Assembly (NCBI GenBank): GCA_000969725.1
Contig: JXSR01S074557.1
From: Ophiothrix spiculata
Taxonomy: Eukaryota > Echinodermata > Ophiuroidea > Amphilepidida > Ophiotrichidae
Direction: 5' to 3' (one strand)
Length of the DNA stretch: 20,905 bases
This document shows, piece after piece, positions 18,329-20,905 of this stretch; position 1 is the stretch's first letter; each line of letters starts with the position of its first letter. The notes beneath the pieces are model-generated. The model was not told the DNA's origin. It saw only the letters and a program-made list of their open reading frames with translations, and did not search any database. The position numbers and the translations under genes were made by a program.

Positions 18329-18362
18329 GGTATATGGATGGATCTCCTTTGTAAATTGGTAT

Positions 18363-18560
18363 GTTTGAGTGGCATTTCAATTTCTTAGTGACACGTACGT
18401 CCGTACACAAACCCTACCCTCCATTTCAACAAATTAAGTATATCTTTGGTGTTATGTTGTGTTGCACATTTATTTTATCTAAAAAAAAACACCTATCAAT
18501 AACTTTATGATACTAGTTAGCAAACAGATTTAGAGTTTGTTGCTTTTTGTGGATCTGCCA
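18363..18560. other. Short non-coding spacer between the duplication and the tandem array
   Basis: No feature was recognised. An A9 run lies at about 18481-18489. Confidence 0.4.
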
Positions 18561-18670
18561 TGTTCTTTTTCTTTTATCCTTATTTCCAAACAGTGATATC
18601 CAGGTACTGTAGTTTAGTATTCTTGTTTCATATACTTTTCTCTTTAAGTCTGGGCTAGTTCTTTGTCATT

Positions 18671-19898
18671 TGCTACCCCAATCTCCTTATTAGTACTACA
18701 GAGGAAATGTTATCTAGGACAAGCTAAATGATATTGGCTGTAGCCTTGCCCAAGGAAATGTGTCTGGTAAAACTTAACATAGGTTATATTAACAAGAGTC
18801 TTGGATCGGTATTGATCGCTTGGAGAAGATGCGTCTGCCTGACTGTTGACATTTTCTTACTTTGTAGCTATTTAAACAATTCAATTGTTATGGGAAATGT
18901 GATCTGATGGTTATTTGTACATCAGGGAGAAAAAAATCAAACAAGAGAATGAAAAATGTTGCTCCCAGGACTGGTTGGTTCTGTCCTGTTGTGAATGTTT
19001 TGAGGTGATGTTTTGGTGACAATAGTTAAAATCAGATCAAAATTACATAGTGTTGTTATATCTTTAAGGAAAACTTCCTTCATGGATTTATGAAAATGTA
19101 TATCATTTGTGTCATAAGCTTAACTCTGCTCTTTCTCTTGTATCATGAAATTTTCCAAGTAGAATCATGATATCCCGGTACTGTTGCTAATATTTTCCCT
19201 GAAAATCGGAGCTGGTTCTTTGTCAATTGCTACCCCAATCTGCTTATTAGTACTACAGAGGAAATGTTATCTAGGACAAGCTAAATGATATTTGCTGTAG
19301 CCTTGCCCAAGGAAATGTGTCTGGCAAAACTTAACATAGGTTATATTAACAAGAGTCTGGGATCGGTATTGGTTGCTTGAAGAAGATGCGCCTGCCTGAC
19401 TGTTGACATTTTCTTGCTTTGTAGCCTTCTAGAGAATTCATTTGTTATGGGAAATGTGATCTGATGGTTTTTTTTGTGTACATCGAGGAGAAACAAATCA
19501 AACATGTGGGATGAGAAATGTTAATCCCAGCACTGGTTCAATGAAAACAGCTCTTTCTCTTGTATCATGAAATTTTCCAAGTAGAATTGTAATATTTAGG
19601 AACTGTTCTGGGCTAGGCACTTAGGGCTAGGGGCTAGTTTCTTTGTCAATTGCTACTCCAATCACCTTATTAAGTACTAGAGAGGAAATGTTATCTAGGA
19701 CAAGCTAAATGATATTGGCTATAGCCTTGCCCAAGGAAATAAGTCTGGTAAAACTTCACATAGGTTATATTAACAAGAGTTTTGGATTGGTATTGATCGC
19801 TTGAAGAAGATGCACTTGCCTGACTGTTGACATTTTCTTGCTTTGTAGCCTTTTAAAGAATTCAATTGTTGTGGGAAATGTGATCTGAATTTGTCAAT
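18671..19898 (+). repeat. Higher-order unit 1 (long 557, middle 423, short 248)
   Basis: The long monomer adds a segment with TTTTGAGGTGATGTTTTGGTG and CTTCATGGATTTATGAAA. The middle monomer adds CATCGAGGAGAAACAAATCA and a GGGCTAGG-rich end. The short monomer is the core alone. Confidence 0.85.
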
Positions 19899-20905
19899 TG
19901 CTACCTCAATCTCCTTATTAGTACTACAAAGGAAATGTTATCTAGGCCTAGCTAAATGATATTGGCTATAGCCTTGCCCAAGGAAATGTGTCTTGTAAAA
20001 CTTCACATAGGTTATATTAACAAGAGTCTGGGATCGGTATTGATCGCTTGAAGAAGATGCGCTTGCCCGACTGTTGACATTTTCTTGCTTTGTAGCCTTT
20101 TAAAGAATTCAGTTGTTATGGGAAATGTGATCTGAGTTGTTGTTTTTACATCAGGGAGAAAAAAGTCAAACAAATCAGATAAAAAATGTTGCTCTCAGCA
20201 CTGGTTTGTTCTATCATGTTGTGAATGTTTTGAGGTGATTTTTGGTGACAATATTTAAAATCAGATCAAAAATACATAGTGTTGTTATATCTTTTAGGAA
20301 AACATCCTTCATGGATTTATGAAATTGTATATCATTTGTCTCATAAGCTTAACTCTGCTTTTTCTCTTGTCTCATTAAATTTCCCAAGTAGAATCATGAT
20401 ATCCAGGCACTATTGCTTATATCCAACTTTAATGTATTTTCCCTAAAAATCTGGACTGGTTCTTTGTCAATTGCTACCCCAATCTCCTTATTAGTACTAC
20501 AAAGGAAATGTTATCTAGGACAAGCTAAATGATATTGGCTATAGCCTTGCCCAAGGAAATGTGTCTGGTAAAATTTAACATAGGTTATATTAACAAGAGT
20601 CTTGGATCGGTATTGATCTCGTGAAGAAGATGCACTTGCCTGACTGTTGATATGTTCTTGCTTTGTAGCCTTTTAGAGAATTCAATTGTTATGGGAAATG
20701 TGATCTGATGTTTTTTTGTACATCGAGGAGAAACAAATCAAACATGTGGGATGAGAAATGTTACTCCCAGTATTGGTTCAATGAAAACAGCTCTTTCTCT
20801 TGTATCATGAAATTTTCCAAGTAGAATTATAATATTTAGGAACTGTTCTGGGCTAGGCACTTAGGGCTAGGGGCTAGTTTCTTTGTCAATTGCTACTCCA
20901 ATCAC
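19899..20905 (+). repeat. Higher-order unit 2 (long 573, middle 419, start of short)
   Basis: It repeats unit 1 in the same monomer order. The last bases, TGCTACTCCAATCAC, carry the TCC and CAC variants otherwise seen at the start of the short monomer (19651), so the order continues past the window edge. Confidence 0.85.

Larger units (their letters stand above)
17462..18362 (+). repeat. Large tandem duplication, right half (901 bp), carrying an insertion
   Basis: It repeats the left half from TACTATTGCACACTGTAAATC to CTCCTTTGTAAATTGGTAT. It is longer because it holds the TTAGGG-core element plus its duplicated target (18215-18336) and about 60 bases near 18140-18200 that the left half has lost. 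Small indels and substitutions elsewhere show the duplication is not recent. Confidence 0.9.
18560..20905 (+). repeat. Higher-order tandem array, period about 1.24 kb, running off the window
   Basis: All monomers share a core of about 248 bp starting TGCTAC(C/T)CCAATC and including GGAAATGTTATCTAGG, AGCTAAATGATATTGGCT, TTGCCCAAGGAAAT, AGGTTATATTAACAAGAGT and TGACTGTTGACATTTTCTT. Core starts are 18671, 19228, 19651, 19899, 20472 and 20891, giving spacings of 557, 423, 248, 573 and 419. Long, middle and short monomers therefore alternate in order. The left edge is a partial long monomer tail (about 18560-18670). No reading frame is kept through the units. Confidence 0.9.

Noticed and set aside
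18560..20905. CRISPR-like array or tandem gene family
   Set aside because: The repeat units are hundreds of bases long with no constant short repeats and variable spacers, and no open frame is maintained.

Overview
This window looks like a stretch of animal nuclear genome. It is AT-rich (by eye about two thirds A+T), has no long open frames or bacterial-style operons, carries decayed non-LTR retrotransposons and hairpin MITEs, and shows GT-AG splice signals with matching phases. The vertebrate-type TTAGGG repeat, together with this style of LINE and MITE, suggests a marine invertebrate (echinoderm, hemichordate, mollusc or cephalochordate). The species cannot be fixed from the sequence.

Host coding content is sparse. 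The best supported is a plus-strand gene seen through two short symmetric phase 1-1 exons, 5387-5497 (111 nt) and 13273-13395 (123 nt). Splicing them keeps one frame and gives a serine-rich, then glycine-rich, then acidic segment with an SGEG motif. Most of the window would then be introns of this gene: about 7.8 kb between the two exons, and more than 7.5 kb after the second. A second, weak candidate lies on the minus strand at 6240-6601 (an open frame, possibly two small exons). Neither product is recognised.

The remainder is a layered record of mobile and tandem DNA. From the left: an inverted dispersed repeat (1210-1298, partner 13738-13833); a hAT-like element fragment (1317-1932) with a 223-bp hairpin MITE nested in it; a 179-bp element with terminal inverted repeats, a TTAGGG core and an 8-bp target duplication (4765-4943); a CR1-like LINE 3' end (5575-6220, plus); a TTAA-bounded anomalous segment (7796-8282); a second LINE 3' end (9957-10300, minus); and a decayed tandem array of roughly 126-145 bp units (about 10540-12970) split by a fold-back element (10710-10877) and by a 1.26-kb hAT-like element (10885-12143) with a 6-bp target duplication.

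The right end holds another hairpin element (15494-15687), a large tandem duplication (16767-17461 and 17462-18362), and a higher-order tandem array (about 18560 to the window end). The array is built from long, middle and short versions of one monomer, with an overall period of about 1.24 kb.

The most informative observation is that the TTAGGG tracts are not telomeric. They are the core of a small transposable element present twice, each copy with its own 8-bp target duplication (GTACTTTC at one site, GGTATATG at the other). The second copy sits in one half of the tandem duplication, and the other half preserves the empty site.
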